From Pontibacter ummariensis (lineage in GTDB: Bacteria > Bacteroidota > Bacteroidia > Cytophagales > Hymenobacteraceae), in the NCBI RefSeq assembly GCF_900188175.1, contig NZ_FZOQ01000003.1, forward strand, positions 248,001 through 312,000: DNA of 64,000 nt, written 5' to 3'. A program made the position numbers and the translations under genes. The notes under the pieces were generated by a model. That model was not told where the DNA came from. It searched no databases and saw only the letters and a list, made by a program, of their open reading frames with translations. Below are positions 36,264-45,284 of this stretch, in pieces (within the stretch, counting starts at the first letter, position 1; every line of letters starts with the position of its first letter).

Positions 36264-37844
36264 ATGGCAGAAGTAAGACCTGACGAAGTATCAGCCATAT
36301 TAAGAGAACAGCTGTCGAACTTCCGCTCAGAAGCTGAGCTGGAAGAAGTAGGTACTGTTCTACAAGTGGGTGACGGTGTCGCTCGTATCTATGGCCTTTC
36401 AAAGGCACAGTCTGGCGAGCTAATTGAATTTGAAAATGGACTTCAGGCTCTGGTACTGAACCTGGAGGAAGATAACGTAGGTGCCGTTATGCTCGGCGAC
36501 TACAGCGAAATAAAAGAAGGGGCTACTGTCCGTAGAACAGACCGTATTGCCTCTATCCGAGTAGGTGACGGGATCATCGGTCGTGTAGTGAACACACTTG
36601 GCCAACCAATCGATGGCAAAGGCCCGATCGCTGGTGAACTGTACGAAATGCCTATGGAGCGTAAAGCCCCGGGCGTAATCTACCGTCAGCCCGTAAATGA
36701 GCCTATGCAGACTGGTATCGTAGCGATTGACTCTATGATTCCGATTGGCCGTGGACAGCGTGAGTTGATCATCGGTGACCGCCAGACAGGTAAGACTGCT
36801 GTGGCCATCGATACAATCCTGAACCAACGTGAGTTCTACGACAGAGGTGAGCCTGTATTCTGTATCTATGTGGCCGTTGGCCAGAAAGCATCGACAGTAG
36901 CACAGGTGGTGAAAGCCTTGCAGGAAGGTGGCGCTATGGATTATACGGTAGTAGTTGCGGCTTCTGCTGCAGACCCTGCTCCAATGCAGTTCTTTGCGCC
37001 GTTTACAGGTGCCGCTATCGGGGAGTTTTTCCGCGATACAGGCCGTCCGGCACTGGTGGTGTATGACGACCTTTCTAAGCAGGCCGTGGCTTATCGTGAG
37101 GTGTCTCTTCTGTTAAGAAGACCACCAGGACGTGAGGCTTATCCTGGAGACGTGTTCTACCTGCACTCTCGTTTGTTAGAGCGTGCAGCTAAGATCAACA
37201 ACTCTGACGAGATCGCCCGTAACATGAACGACCTGCCAGAGTCTATCAAGCACCTGGTTAAAGGTGGCGGTTCTCTTACAGCGCTTCCAATCATCGAGAC
37301 GCAGGCAGGTGACGTTTCTGCGTATATCCCGACAAACGTGATTTCGATTACGGATGGTCAGATCTTCCTGGAGACAAACCTGTTCAACTCAGGTATCCGT
37401 CCGGCGATCAACGTGGGTATCTCGGTATCTCGCGTGGGTGGCTCGGCTCAGATCAAGTCGATGAAGAAGGTAGCCGGTACCCTCAAGCTGGATCAGGCGC
37501 AGTTCCGTGAATTGGAAGCCTTTGCGAAGTTCGGTTCAGATCTGGATGCCTCTACCAAGCTGACTATTGAGCGTGGTCGTCGTAACCTCGAGATTCTGAA
37601 GCAGCCGCAGTTTTCTCCGATTGCCGTAGAAGAGCAGGTAGCTGTTATCTATGCTGCTACAAACGGTTTGTTGGATAATGTGCCAGTTGCTGAAGTAAGA
37701 AACTTCCAGAAGGAATACATCCGTGCCCTGCGTGCACAGCATGCTGATGTATTGAATGCACTGAGAGCGGGTAAACTGGATGACCAGATTACAGGAGCTC
37801 TGAAGCAGGTAGCAAGAGAGGTTTCAGCTAAGTATAACAAATAG
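36264..37844 (+). CDS. atpA: ATP synthase F1 subunit alpha
   Basis: This 526-residue subunit provides the non-catalytic nucleotide sites and part of the catalytic interface. The Walker A motif GDRQTGKT is at about 171-178, and the signature [14 protein letters not shown] is at about 373-386 with the arginine-finger region intact. Length is normal. A 66-base gap carrying a perfect hairpin separates it from atpG. The catalytic beta (atpD) and epsilon (atpC) genes are not in this cluster. Confidence 0.97.
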   Translation: MAEVRPDEVSAILREQLSNFRSEAELEEVGTVLQVGDGVARIYGLSKAQSGELIEFENGLQALVLNLEEDNVGAVMLGDYSEIKEGATVRRTDRIASIRVGDGIIGRVVNTLGQPIDGKGPIAGELYEMPMERKAPGVIYRQPVNEPMQTGIVAIDSMIPIGRGQRELIIGDRQTGKTAVAIDTILNQREFYDRGEPVFCIYVAVGQKASTVAQVVKALQEGGAMDYTVVVAASAADPAPMQFFAPFTGAAIGEFFRDTGRPALVVYDDLSKQAVAYREVSLLLRRPPGREAYPGDVFYLHSRLLERAAKINNSDEIARNMNDLPESIKHLVKGGGSLTALPIIETQAGDVSAYIPTNVISITDGQIFLETNLFNSGIRPAINVGISVSRVGGSAQIKSMKKVAGTLKLDQAQFRELEAFAKFGSDLDASTKLTIERGRRNLEILKQPQFSPIAVEEQVAVIYAATNGLLDNVPVAEVRNFQKEYIRALRAQHADVLNALRAGKLDDQITGALKQVAREVSAKYNK

Positions 37845-37856
37845 TCTTAGTAAAAG

Positions 37857-37894
37857 AGCTAAAGGTTAGTAGCACAAGCTGCTAACCTTTAGCT
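37857..37894 (+). terminator. Intercistronic hairpin between atpA and atpG
   Basis: A perfect 13-bp stem (37857-37869 with 37882-37894) with an inner 3-bp extension (37871-37873 with 37878-37880) fills most of the 66-base gap. It lacks a T-run, so it may attenuate, be processed or protect the upstream mRNA rather than fully terminate. Confidence 0.5.
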
Positions 37895-37910
37895 TTATGC
37901 TTATAAAAAT

Positions 37911-38804
37911 ATGGCAAGTTTAAAAGAAGTTAGAAGCCGCATCACGTCCGTATCGTCTACACAGCAAATTACAAAAGCCATGAAAATGGTTTCTGCTGCG
38001 AAGCTACGACGTGCTCAAGACAATATTCTGCGTATGCGCCCTTATGCGCAGCGCCTAAGCGGTATTCTGGCTAACCTGTCTTCGGTAACAGAGGAGAGAT
38101 CTGTTTCAAACCCATATGCAGAGAAGCGGGACGTAAACAGGGTATTGATCATTGCTGTAACTTCTGACCGTGGTCTGGCAGGTGCTTTTAACTCCAACAT
38201 CATCAAAGGAGTTGTTGCCCTGATTAATGAGCGTTATAGCAGTCAGTTTGCAGCCGGCAACGTTACCATTCTGACCATTGGCCGGAAAGGCGCAGATGGC
38301 TTCCGTAAAAGAGGCTTTAACGTAATTACTGACTACACCAACATCTTCTCTAACCTTTCTTTCGACTCGGTACGGGAGGCTGCTGAGCGTGCCATGAATG
38401 GTTTTGTTAGCAGAGAGTTCGACAGGGTGGATGTAGTGTATAACGAGTTTAAGAACGTTGCCACACAAGTTGTGCAGCAGGAGGCTTTCCTCCCAATAGA
38501 GGAAAAACCAGCAGAGGAAGTGGTGGCTTCTACCAACCTTATTGATTATACCTTTGAGCCCTCTAAGGAGCAGATTGTGGAAGAGCTGATCCCTAAGTCA
38601 CTGAAAATACAGATCTATAAGGCAGTGCTGGAATCGAATGCTTCTGAGCATGGCGCCCGCATGACAGCCATGGACAAGGCGACGGAAAACGCTGGGGAAC
38701 TTCTTAAGCAATTAAAGTTAACGTATAACAGGACGCGTCAGGCCGCCATTACCAAGGAAATCTTGGAGATTGTTGGTGGTGCCGAGGCGTTGGCTTCAGA
38801 GTAA
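37911..38804 (+). CDS. atpG: ATP synthase F1 subunit gamma
   Basis: This 297-residue subunit is the rotating central shaft. The N-terminal helix ASLKEVRSRITSVSSTQQITKAMKMVSAAKL and the C-terminal helix RQAAITKEILEIVGGAEAL are the conserved coiled-coil pair; quoted in part, the key blocks are QQITKAMKMVSAAKLRRA (about 19-36) and ITKEILEIVGGAEAL (about 280-294). It is the last gene of the cluster and is followed by a strong terminator. Confidence 0.96.
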   Translation: MASLKEVRSRITSVSSTQQITKAMKMVSAAKLRRAQDNILRMRPYAQRLSGILANLSSVTEERSVSNPYAEKRDVNRVLIIAVTSDRGLAGAFNSNIIKGVVALINERYSSQFAAGNVTILTIGRKGADGFRKRGFNVITDYTNIFSNLSFDSVREAAERAMNGFVSREFDRVDVVYNEFKNVATQVVQQEAFLPIEEKPAEEVVASTNLIDYTFEPSKEQIVEELIPKSLKIQIYKAVLESNASEHGARMTAMDKATENAGELLKQLKLTYNRTRQAAITKEILEIVGGAEALASE

Positions 38805-38820
38805 GAACTGAAACAGAAAT

Positions 38821-38860
38821 AAAAAGCAGCGCCCACAAATATGTGGGCGCTGCTTTTTTA
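38821..38860 (+). terminator. Terminator of the ATP synthase cluster
   Basis: A perfect 17-bp stem (38821-38837 with 38842-38858) with an AATA loop ends in a T-run, 16 bases after the atpG stop. Confidence 0.88.
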
Positions 38861-38935
38861 CGGCTACACAAACATTATTAAACAGTAAAAACTAGGTCTG
38901 AACACAGATCTTGAAGTATTTAAATGGTTACTTGC

Positions 38936-38943
38936 TATATTTG
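38936..38943 (+). promoter_or_regulatory. -7 promoter element (TATATTTG) for the PafA-like phosphatase gene
   Basis: This exact TAnnTTTG match is preceded by a TTG at 38911-38913 (22-base spacer) and lies 26 bases upstream of the GTG start at 38970. Confidence 0.5.
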
Positions 38944-38969
38944 TAATAAGTAATCCGCAAAAAAGATAA

Positions 38970-40676
38970 GTGAGAAGAGCAAAGCATCCTATATTTAACA
39001 AACTGGCAGCCGTAACCCTTGTGCTGCTAAGCGCTTGTGCAGGGGCTCCACAGTCTGCTAGCACGGAAAATGCTGTACAGGCCAACGCACAAACCTATCC
39101 AGACAGGTTTTCAAGACCTAAGCTAGTCGTAGGTATTGTGGTGGACCAGATGCGCTACGATTACTTGTTCCGATACTGGGATAAGTATGGCAATGATGGC
39201 ATTAAAAGGCTGGTTACGCAGGGCTTTCTGTTTAAGAATGCGCAGTACAGCTATGTGCCAACCTATACAGGGCCTGGCCATGCCTCTATTTACACAGGTA
39301 GCGTGCCGGCTATAAATGGAATTATAGGGAACAGTTGGTACAAGCGCGATGAAAACGAGGTTATTTACTGCGTAGAGGATAAAAGCGTTCGTACCGTAGG
39401 CAGCGATTCAGATGCAGGACAAATGTCTCCTGAGAACCTTTTCACGACGACTGTAACAGATGAACTGCGCCTGGCAACCAACAGAGGAGCCAAGGTAATA
39501 GGGGTAGCCCTTAAGGACCGAGGATCTATCCTACCGGCGGGTCATCTGGCAAATGCCGCGTATTGGTTTGATTCGCCCTCGGGGAATTGGATAACGAGCA
39601 CATATTATAGCGAGGAGTTGCCGGAGTGGGTAGAGGAGTTTAACGAGCAAAAGTACCCGGACAAGTACCTGAGCCAGCCCTGGACCACCTTGCTTCCTAT
39701 AGAGCAGTACACAGAAAGCACAGCCGATGATGTACCGTGGGAGGAAACTCTACCCGGGGAAGAAAAACCTGTTTTTCCACACAACATTCCTGCTATTCGT
39801 GGAAAAGACTATGAGTTGATCCGTTCCATACCGGCGGGTAATACCCTCACCAAAGACTTTGCACTGGCGGCCCTTAAAAATGAGAACCTGGGAAAGGGAG
39901 CCTTTACAGACTTTCTGGCGGTTAGCTTTTCTTCTACAGACTATGTAGGCCATAAATTCGGTCCTAACTCAGTGGAGGCAGAAGATATCTTCCTCCGCCT
40001 GGACCAGGACCTGGCGGAAATGATAAGCGAGATCGAGAAGGAAGTAGGAAAGGAAAACGTCCTGTTCTTCTTAACGGCGGATCATGGCGCTGCACACGTA
40101 CCTGCTTATCTCGAAAGCCTGAATATACCTTCTGGGGTGGCAACTTCGAATCCTGTACGGGATTCGGTAGAGTTATACTTGGATAAAACTTATGGGGATG
40201 GTAAGTGGGTAGAACGTTACATCAACCAGCAGTTGTACCTGGATAGAGAGTTAATTGACAGGAAAGACTTAAATTTGGCCGAAGTGCAACAGCGCGTAGC
40301 AAATTACGTGATGCGCTTTGATGGCGTGATGCGAGCTGTTCCTGCCGTCACTTTGCTGGGGACTAGTTGGAATGAGGGCCTCATGAGGCGGGTGGAGAAC
40401 GGCTTTAATGTCCGCCGCTCCGGAGACGTTGTTGTACTGTTAGAGCCAGGCTGGTTTGAAGGCTACGGCAGTGGGGAGCCAAAGGGAACCACACACGGTT
40501 CTTACTCCAATTACGATACGCACGTACCGCTTATCTGGTATGGCTGGAAAGTGAAGTCAGGAGACAGTGCTGTACCCGTAGAGGTATCCGATATAGCCCC
40601 TACCATTGCAGCCTGGTTAAACATTCAGGAACCCAACGGAAGCGTTGGAAGGCCTTTACAAGAATACATGAATTAA
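38970..40676 (+). CDS. PafA-like alkaline phosphatase lipoprotein
   Basis: This 568-residue member of the alkaline phosphatase superfamily releases phosphate from phosphomonoesters outside the cytoplasm. It has a signal peptide with lipobox LLSAC (Cys about 23). The metal and nucleophile region reads VVDQMRYDYL (Asp59) and YVPTYTGPGHASIYTG (about 95-110), where a Thr replaces the classical Ser nucleophile, as in Flavobacterium-type PafA. Further ligands are in SSTDYVGHKFG and FLTADHGAA. Translation starts with GTG. Pyrophosphatase follows after 30 bases and may be cotranscribed. Confidence 0.88.
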   Translation: MRRAKHPIFNKLAAVTLVLLSACAGAPQSASTENAVQANAQTYPDRFSRPKLVVGIVVDQMRYDYLFRYWDKYGNDGIKRLVTQGFLFKNAQYSYVPTYTGPGHASIYTGSVPAINGIIGNSWYKRDENEVIYCVEDKSVRTVGSDSDAGQMSPENLFTTTVTDELRLATNRGAKVIGVALKDRGSILPAGHLANAAYWFDSPSGNWITSTYYSEELPEWVEEFNEQKYPDKYLSQPWTTLLPIEQYTESTADDVPWEETLPGEEKPVFPHNIPAIRGKDYELIRSIPAGNTLTKDFALAALKNENLGKGAFTDFLAVSFSSTDYVGHKFGPNSVEAEDIFLRLDQDLAEMISEIEKEVGKENVLFFLTADHGAAHVPAYLESLNIPSGVATSNPVRDSVELYLDKTYGDGKWVERYINQQLYLDRELIDRKDLNLAEVQQRVANYVMRFDGVMRAVPAVTLLGTSWNEGLMRRVENGFNVRRSGDVVVLLEPGWFEGYGSGEPKGTTHGSYSNYDTHVPLIWYGWKVKSGDSAVPVEVSDIAPTIAAWLNIQEPNGSVGRPLQEYMN

Positions 40677-40706
40677 AAACTTAACGCGCCTGCAGAAGAA
40701 AACAAA

Positions 40707-41312
40707 ATGATAGACGGCGCAGTAAAAACAAAGATGAATATGGAGAAATTGGATCGTGTTAATCCATGGCACAGTGTGAGCTTCGGCGAAGAGGCTCCGC
40801 AAGTAGTGTCCGCTATCATTGAGATTCCCAAAGGATCAAAGGCGAAGTATGAGTTAGATAAGGAGAGTGGAATGCTGAAACTAGATCGCGTTCTTTTCTC
40901 TTCTATCCATTACCCGGCAAACTACGGGTTTATTCCGCAGACCTACTGCGATGACAAAGACCCCTTGGACATCCTGGTGATATGCTCTATCGATGTGCAG
41001 CCGATGTGCCTGATAGATGCTAAAGTGATCGGGGTAATGCAAATGGTAGACAACAACGAGGAGGATGATAAAATCATCGCTGTGGCAAACAACGATATGT
41101 CGGTGCGTCACATCAATGATATCTCTGAGTTGCCACCACACACGCTGCTAGAGATGCGTCGTTTCTTTGAGGATTATAAGAAGCTAGAGCACAAAGAGGT
41201 GATCGTAGAGCAGTTCTTAGGCCGCGAGCAGGCCTACAAAATTATTCAGGACAGCATCGACCTGTACAATACTACTTTTGGAGAGCCCTCTAAAAGAGAA
41301 AAAGCCCTGTAA
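40707..41312 (+). CDS. ppa: Inorganic pyrophosphatase (family I)
   Basis: This 201-residue cytosolic enzyme hydrolyses pyrophosphate to drive biosynthesis. The family I signature [10 protein letters not shown] (about 79-88) supplies the Mg-binding aspartates, with [14 protein letters not shown] (about 38-51) and [12 protein letters not shown] (about 66-77) also conserved. It may start at the ATG at 40707 or at internal Met residues nearby (10 or 12). It follows the PafA-like gene, giving a phosphate-release pair, and is closed by a hairpin. Confidence 0.94.
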   Translation: MIDGAVKTKMNMEKLDRVNPWHSVSFGEEAPQVVSAIIEIPKGSKAKYELDKESGMLKLDRVLFSSIHYPANYGFIPQTYCDDKDPLDILVICSIDVQPMCLIDAKVIGVMQMVDNNEEDDKIIAVANNDMSVRHINDISELPPHTLLEMRRFFEDYKKLEHKEVIVEQFLGREQAYKIIQDSIDLYNTTFGEPSKREKAL

Positions 41313-41332
41313 AAGAAATTACTTTTCCTGTT

Positions 41333-41368
41333 AAGCCTGGCGTAGGATTTCCTGTGTCAGGCTTTTTG
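41333..41368 (+). terminator. Terminator after ppa
   Basis: The arms 41333-41339 and 41358-41364 (AAGCCTG/CAGGCTT) are complementary and followed by TTT, 20 bases past the stop codon. Confidence 0.6.
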
Positions 41369-41426
41369 CCTTTATAGATGGCCGCCTAAACTTGAATGAG
41401 CGTCCATTTGTTCCGTAATTGCAATA

Positions 41427-42332
41427 ATGGAGCAAGACAGAACTGTTGGTTTAAAAGAACCTCAGCGGCATTTCTTATGGAGGCTGCCTCTGAGGCTGTT
41501 GGAGGCGCTCCTGTACAGCAGTGTGTTTATTTCTGCCTGTGCCTTCGGCTTGACTGTAGAGACCCAACTACTGGCAGGGCTTCCTGTTTCTCTCCCTATG
41601 GCAGCGTTTGTTTTTCTGTCTACTCTCTTTACCTATAACGTAAGCAGCATAAAAAGCCTCCTACTCAGGCCGGGCCAAAAACCGGATAGAAGAAGCGCAG
41701 CCTGGAGTCAGCGCAACAAACGATTCCTGGCTGCCTTAGGAATAGCGAGCCTGGCAGGGGCCGTTGCCTTATATCTTAGCTACGGCTTTAGGGTTAACAT
41801 CTGGTTTGTCCTGCACCTTGCCCTGATCTCTGTAGGTTATACGGTGCCGGTTATTTATAAGGCCAGGCAAGTACGCCCACTACGGAGTATGCCCCTGCTC
41901 AAGGTTTTCCTGATCGCTTATGTGTGGGCCATGGTAACAGCGCTGTTACCCCTGATAGATGCAGGGTTAGCAGTGTGGGAGCCACAGGCTTTGCAGATCT
42001 TAGGGCGCCGTTTCCTGTTTATACTTGCCCTAGCCCTGCTGTTCGATATACGGGACTACGCCTATGATAAGGCAACGAATACCCTCACCTTTCCGGGCCT
42101 TGTCGGCGTAAAGAACACGAAGTTGCTGTCTCTCGGATTGCTGGTGTTGTACGTCCTAACAGCCCTGCAAACTGAAGTTGGGGCAGTACAGCTAGCTTTG
42201 GTGGGCAGTGCGGTTGGGGCTTCCCTTGTCGTTCTTTTCTCCTCTGATGAAAGGCCTCGTATCTACTATGCCATCCTGGCCGACGGTGCTATGCTACTGC
42301 ATGCAGGCCTGGTCTACCTTGCTTTTAGCTAG
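41427..42332 (+). CDS. UbiA-like prenyltransferase family membrane protein
   Basis: This 301-residue protein has eight or nine predicted transmembrane helices and resembles a Bacteroidota branch of the UbiA superfamily. The second Asp-rich motif is recognisable in LLFDIRDYAYDKAT (about 207-220). At the first motif position it reads TLFTYNVSSIKSLL (about 69-82), which lacks the usual NDxxDxxxD aspartates. Whether it transfers prenyl groups is therefore uncertain. Its last 4 bases overlap the convergent NAD(P)HX repair gene. Confidence 0.68.
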   Translation: MEQDRTVGLKEPQRHFLWRLPLRLLEALLYSSVFISACAFGLTVETQLLAGLPVSLPMAAFVFLSTLFTYNVSSIKSLLLRPGQKPDRRSAAWSQRNKRFLAALGIASLAGAVALYLSYGFRVNIWFVLHLALISVGYTVPVIYKARQVRPLRSMPLLKVFLIAYVWAMVTALLPLIDAGLAVWEPQALQILGRRFLFILALALLFDIRDYAYDKATNTLTFPGLVGVKNTKLLSLGLLVLYVLTALQTEVGAVQLALVGSAVGASLVVLFSSDERPRIYYAILADGAMLLHAGLVYLAFS

Positions 42333-43837
42333 GCTTGTAGTTTAAGGAAGGCCTGAGGCAGAAAGTCTATCACATCAGAGGCCGTCATACTGATCTCGCC
42401 AACTGCTTTCAGCGCCAGATCCCCCGCCAGACCATGTAGATATACGCCAAGTAAACAAGCTTCTTCCAGGCTGTAGTTTTGTCCTACCAGTGCCGTTACA
42501 ATACCCGTCAGCACATCACCGGTGCCTCCGGTAGCCATTCCAGCATTCCCGGTCGTATTAAAGAAGATTTTCCCGTCGGGGGTGCCAATAGTGGTGTTGT
42601 TGCCTTTCAGGACAACATAGCAGCGGTACACGCGGCAAAAGTCGAGCATGTCGTAGAGGCGGTCATATTCATTGTTACTTTTCCCTACCAGCCTCTCAAA
42701 CTCCTTGGGGTGCGGTGTAAAGATCACCTTATCAGGTGGAAGCTGACCCTTTAATTTGTCACTGCTTCCGATAATGTTGATGGCATCCGCATCCACAACA
42801 AGGGGCTGTGAGGCGGTTGCGAGTAATTGCCCTAGGGCTGTTTTGGTTACCCGTTCTGTTCCGATTCCAGGGCCAACGCCAATTACGTCGAACTTGTCTG
42901 TCTCTTTCGGCAGTTCTGAAAGGTGTCTCCTGTGCTTGTCCGCCAAGGTCATTGCCTCTGGCACGGCTGTTTGGAGCACAGTATAGCCGGTAGCGGGTAC
43001 CTGAATAGTGAGCAGCCCCACCCCGGCACGCAAGCAGGCACGGGCGGCCAGCACAGCAGCGCCCATCTTTCCAAACCCACCACTCAGCAAGAGGGCATGG
43101 CCATAGAGGCCTTTGTGAGAAAACTTCTTCCGGGGCCTGAGCAGGTGCCGCACGTCTTGTGGAGTAGTAAAGTATAGGCGGGTTTCTACCGCAGCAATAA
43201 AGCTATCGCTGAGCCCAATTGGCACAATATGCCATTCTCCCACAAAAGCCTCATGTTGCGGTAAAAAGAAAGCCAGCTTCGGAAGCTGAAAGCTCACCGT
43301 ATAGTTTGCCTGAACAATTGCCCCCTCTGCCGGTGTCTGGCTGTCAGTGTAAAGACCGGAGGGCATATCAATGGCGGTAATGGTAAGGTTGCTGCCATTG
43401 AGTGAGTTTATAACTTCGGCGTACAGGCCGGATACAGGGCGGTTTAGACCTGTACCAAAAAGCGCGTCAACCACACAGGCCCCTTCCGGAAGTGCAGTAA
43501 TATCTTGTTTCTCTTTTAAGTGCTGGTGTGGTATCTCTTGCGGCAACCTTTCCAGGTTCAATTTGAAGTCGGCTGACGCTTTGCTGTTGTCGCCTACCAG
43601 GTACACTTGTACAGCATAGTTACGTTGCTGTAGCAGGCGCGCAACAGCCAGCCCATCCCCACCGTTGTTTCCGGGGCCACAGAAAATATGAACCGCTTGC
43701 GTTGGTTGAAACTTGTTTTCAAACCAACCTACAAAGGCTCTCGCAGCCCTTTCCATTAGGTCAGAAGAGGACATTCCTTCTTCTTTGATCGTGAAGGCAT
43801 CGGCTTCCCGGGTTTGTGCAGCAGACAAAAGCTTCAT
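42329..43837 (-). CDS. nnr: Bifunctional NAD(P)H-hydrate epimerase / ADP-dependent dehydratase
   Basis: This 502-residue cytosolic enzyme repairs hydrated NAD(P)H. The N-terminal YjeF_N epimerase domain (about 1-215) shows FCGPGNNGGDGLAVARLL (about 51-68) and DALFGTGLNRP. The C-terminal dehydratase domain (about 225-500) shows KFSHKGLYGHALLLSGGFGK, VDADAINI and the catalytic NAGMATGGTGDVLTG (about 425-439). The order and size are those of the fused bacterial enzyme. It stands alone on the minus strand, with a 466-base region upstream. Confidence 0.95.
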   Translation of the reverse strand: MKLLSAAQTREADAFTIKEEGMSSSDLMERAARAFVGWFENKFQPTQAVHIFCGPGNNGGDGLAVARLLQQRNYAVQVYLVGDNSKASADFKLNLERLPQEIPHQHLKEKQDITALPEGACVVDALFGTGLNRPVSGLYAEVINSLNGSNLTITAIDMPSGLYTDSQTPAEGAIVQANYTVSFQLPKLAFFLPQHEAFVGEWHIVPIGLSDSFIAAVETRLYFTTPQDVRHLLRPRKKFSHKGLYGHALLLSGGFGKMGAAVLAARACLRAGVGLLTIQVPATGYTVLQTAVPEAMTLADKHRRHLSELPKETDKFDVIGVGPGIGTERVTKTALGQLLATASQPLVVDADAINIIGSSDKLKGQLPPDKVIFTPHPKEFERLVGKSNNEYDRLYDMLDFCRVYRCYVVLKGNNTTIGTPDGKIFFNTTGNAGMATGGTGDVLTGIVTALVGQNYSLEEACLLGVYLHGLAGDLALKAVGEISMTASDVIDFLPQAFLKLQA

Positions 43838-44303
43838 AAAAGGACTTCGGTTTTCCCTGAATATACTAAGATTTGATCGAGGGGTTTATACTTATCCTTG
43901 GCAGGCCGAAAGGTGTCGGTAAAATAGTTTCACGTGTATGGAAACCTGTTCCTATTGGTGGAGTTTAGATAATCGGTTGCCCTGTAACAAGTACCTGTAT
44001 ATAAATCCTTAATGCCTCTTTAAGGCTTTTGCTTTATAACAAGAGGTGTTTGCTTGTTTTTTTACAATTATCAGCTTTTATATTTATGTTAACGTTGCCT
44101 GAATAAGTATATTAGTGCCTTGTTATGCTGTTGTTAAATGTTTTCTCTGTTCTGAAAGAGCAAGCAACGGCAGGCCTATACAATATCAAAAAATTAAAAT
44201 ATAGAGGATAGTTAAAATAGTAGAGAGTCTACGTAACCTAGGCCCAAGAAAACAGTAAAAGCCCTTGTTACTTGCTCTCCTGATTTATTTCTGATTAAAT
44301 CTA
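43838..44303. other. 466-base intergenic region without a supported gene
   Basis: This AT-rich region separates the divergent NAD(P)HX repair gene and the broken fucose-synthase gene. It must hold both promoters, but no exact TAnnTTTG box is placed convincingly. I see only a 24-codon chance frame at 43938 and a weak GCCT/AGGC hairpin near 44014-44026. No tRNA or known riboswitch is recognised. Confidence 0.5.
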
Positions 44304-45232
44304 ATGAATAAAACATCGAAAATCTACGTGGCAGGCCATAGGGGTATGGTGGGCTCAGCCATTGTGCGGAGCCTGGAGACGAAAGGCTTTACTAACATCC
44401 TTACCCGTACTTCCTCAGAGTTGGACCTTCGGGATCAGGGGGCGGTACAGGCCTTTTTTGAGGAGGAGAAGCCTGAGTACGTATACCTGGCAGCGGCCAA
44501 AGTGGGAGGCATTGTTGCTAATAACACCTACCGTGCGGACTTCCTCTACGATAACCTCATGATCGAGGCTAACCTTATCCACTCAGCTTATAAGACAGGA
44601 GTAAAGAAGCTCCTCTTTTTGGGGTTTACCCCAAGCTTGCGCCTCAGCCGTTAAAAGAGGAGTATTTGTTGACGGGCCCCTTAGAGCAGACGAACGAGCC
44701 CTACGCCATCGCCAAAATAGCGGGAGTGAAGCTGTGTGAGACCTACCGTGACCAATACGAAGCGGATTTCATCAGCGTAATGCCCACCAACCTCTACGGT
44801 TACAACGATAACTACCATCCACAGAACTCTCATGTGTTGCCTGCCCTTATCCGCAAGTTCCATGAGGCAAAAGAAAGCGGCCACCCAACCGTGACGATCT
44901 GGGGCACAGGAAGCCCAAGGAGGGAGTTCCTTTTTGCGGATGATCTGGCTTCTGCCTGCCTCTTTCTGATGGATCATTATAGCTCCAGAGAACCTGTGAA
45001 CATCGGAACCGGTGAGGACATCACCATCAAGGATCTGGCATTAGTAGTAAAAGAGGTGGTAGGCTACGAAGGAGAACTGGCCTTCGATACCTCCAAGCCG
45101 GATGGCACGCCGAGAAAGCTGATGGATGTTACAAAACTGCATGAGATGGGCTGGCGACACCAAACAGCGCTTCGGGAGGGCATTGCCCTGGCCTACCAGG
45201 ACTTTAAGGAGAAGCATGTGGCCGTGAGCTAA
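44304..45232 (+). pseudogene. fcl: GDP-L-fucose synthase, disrupted by a net 10-nt deletion
   Basis: Two adjacent frames together encode a near-complete GDP-L-fucose synthase (GDP-4-keto-6-deoxymannose epimerase/reductase). The first frame (44304-44654) runs from [11 protein letters not shown] to KKLLFLG and then reads off into FTPSLRLSR and stop. Reading resumes one frame over at about 44627 with [20 protein letters not shown] and continues to the normal end at 45232. Family members read GSSCIYPK here, so Ser-Ser-Cys-Ile is missing: 2 bases stand where 12 are expected. The lost Ser and Cys are active-site residues; YAIAK with the catalytic Tyr and Lys remains. An ATG-like restart at 44666 would give only a C-terminal piece. 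Either a real null allele or a sequence error. Confidence 0.85.
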
Positions 45233-45284
45233 GAGCTATATTTAACTTTATCAATCATAATTAGAAAATTATAATTAACCCAAT

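Noticed and set aside
43938..44012. 24-codon frame in the region upstream of the fucose synthase gene
   Set aside because: It has no signal peptide, conserved motif or placed promoter; it is compatible with chance.
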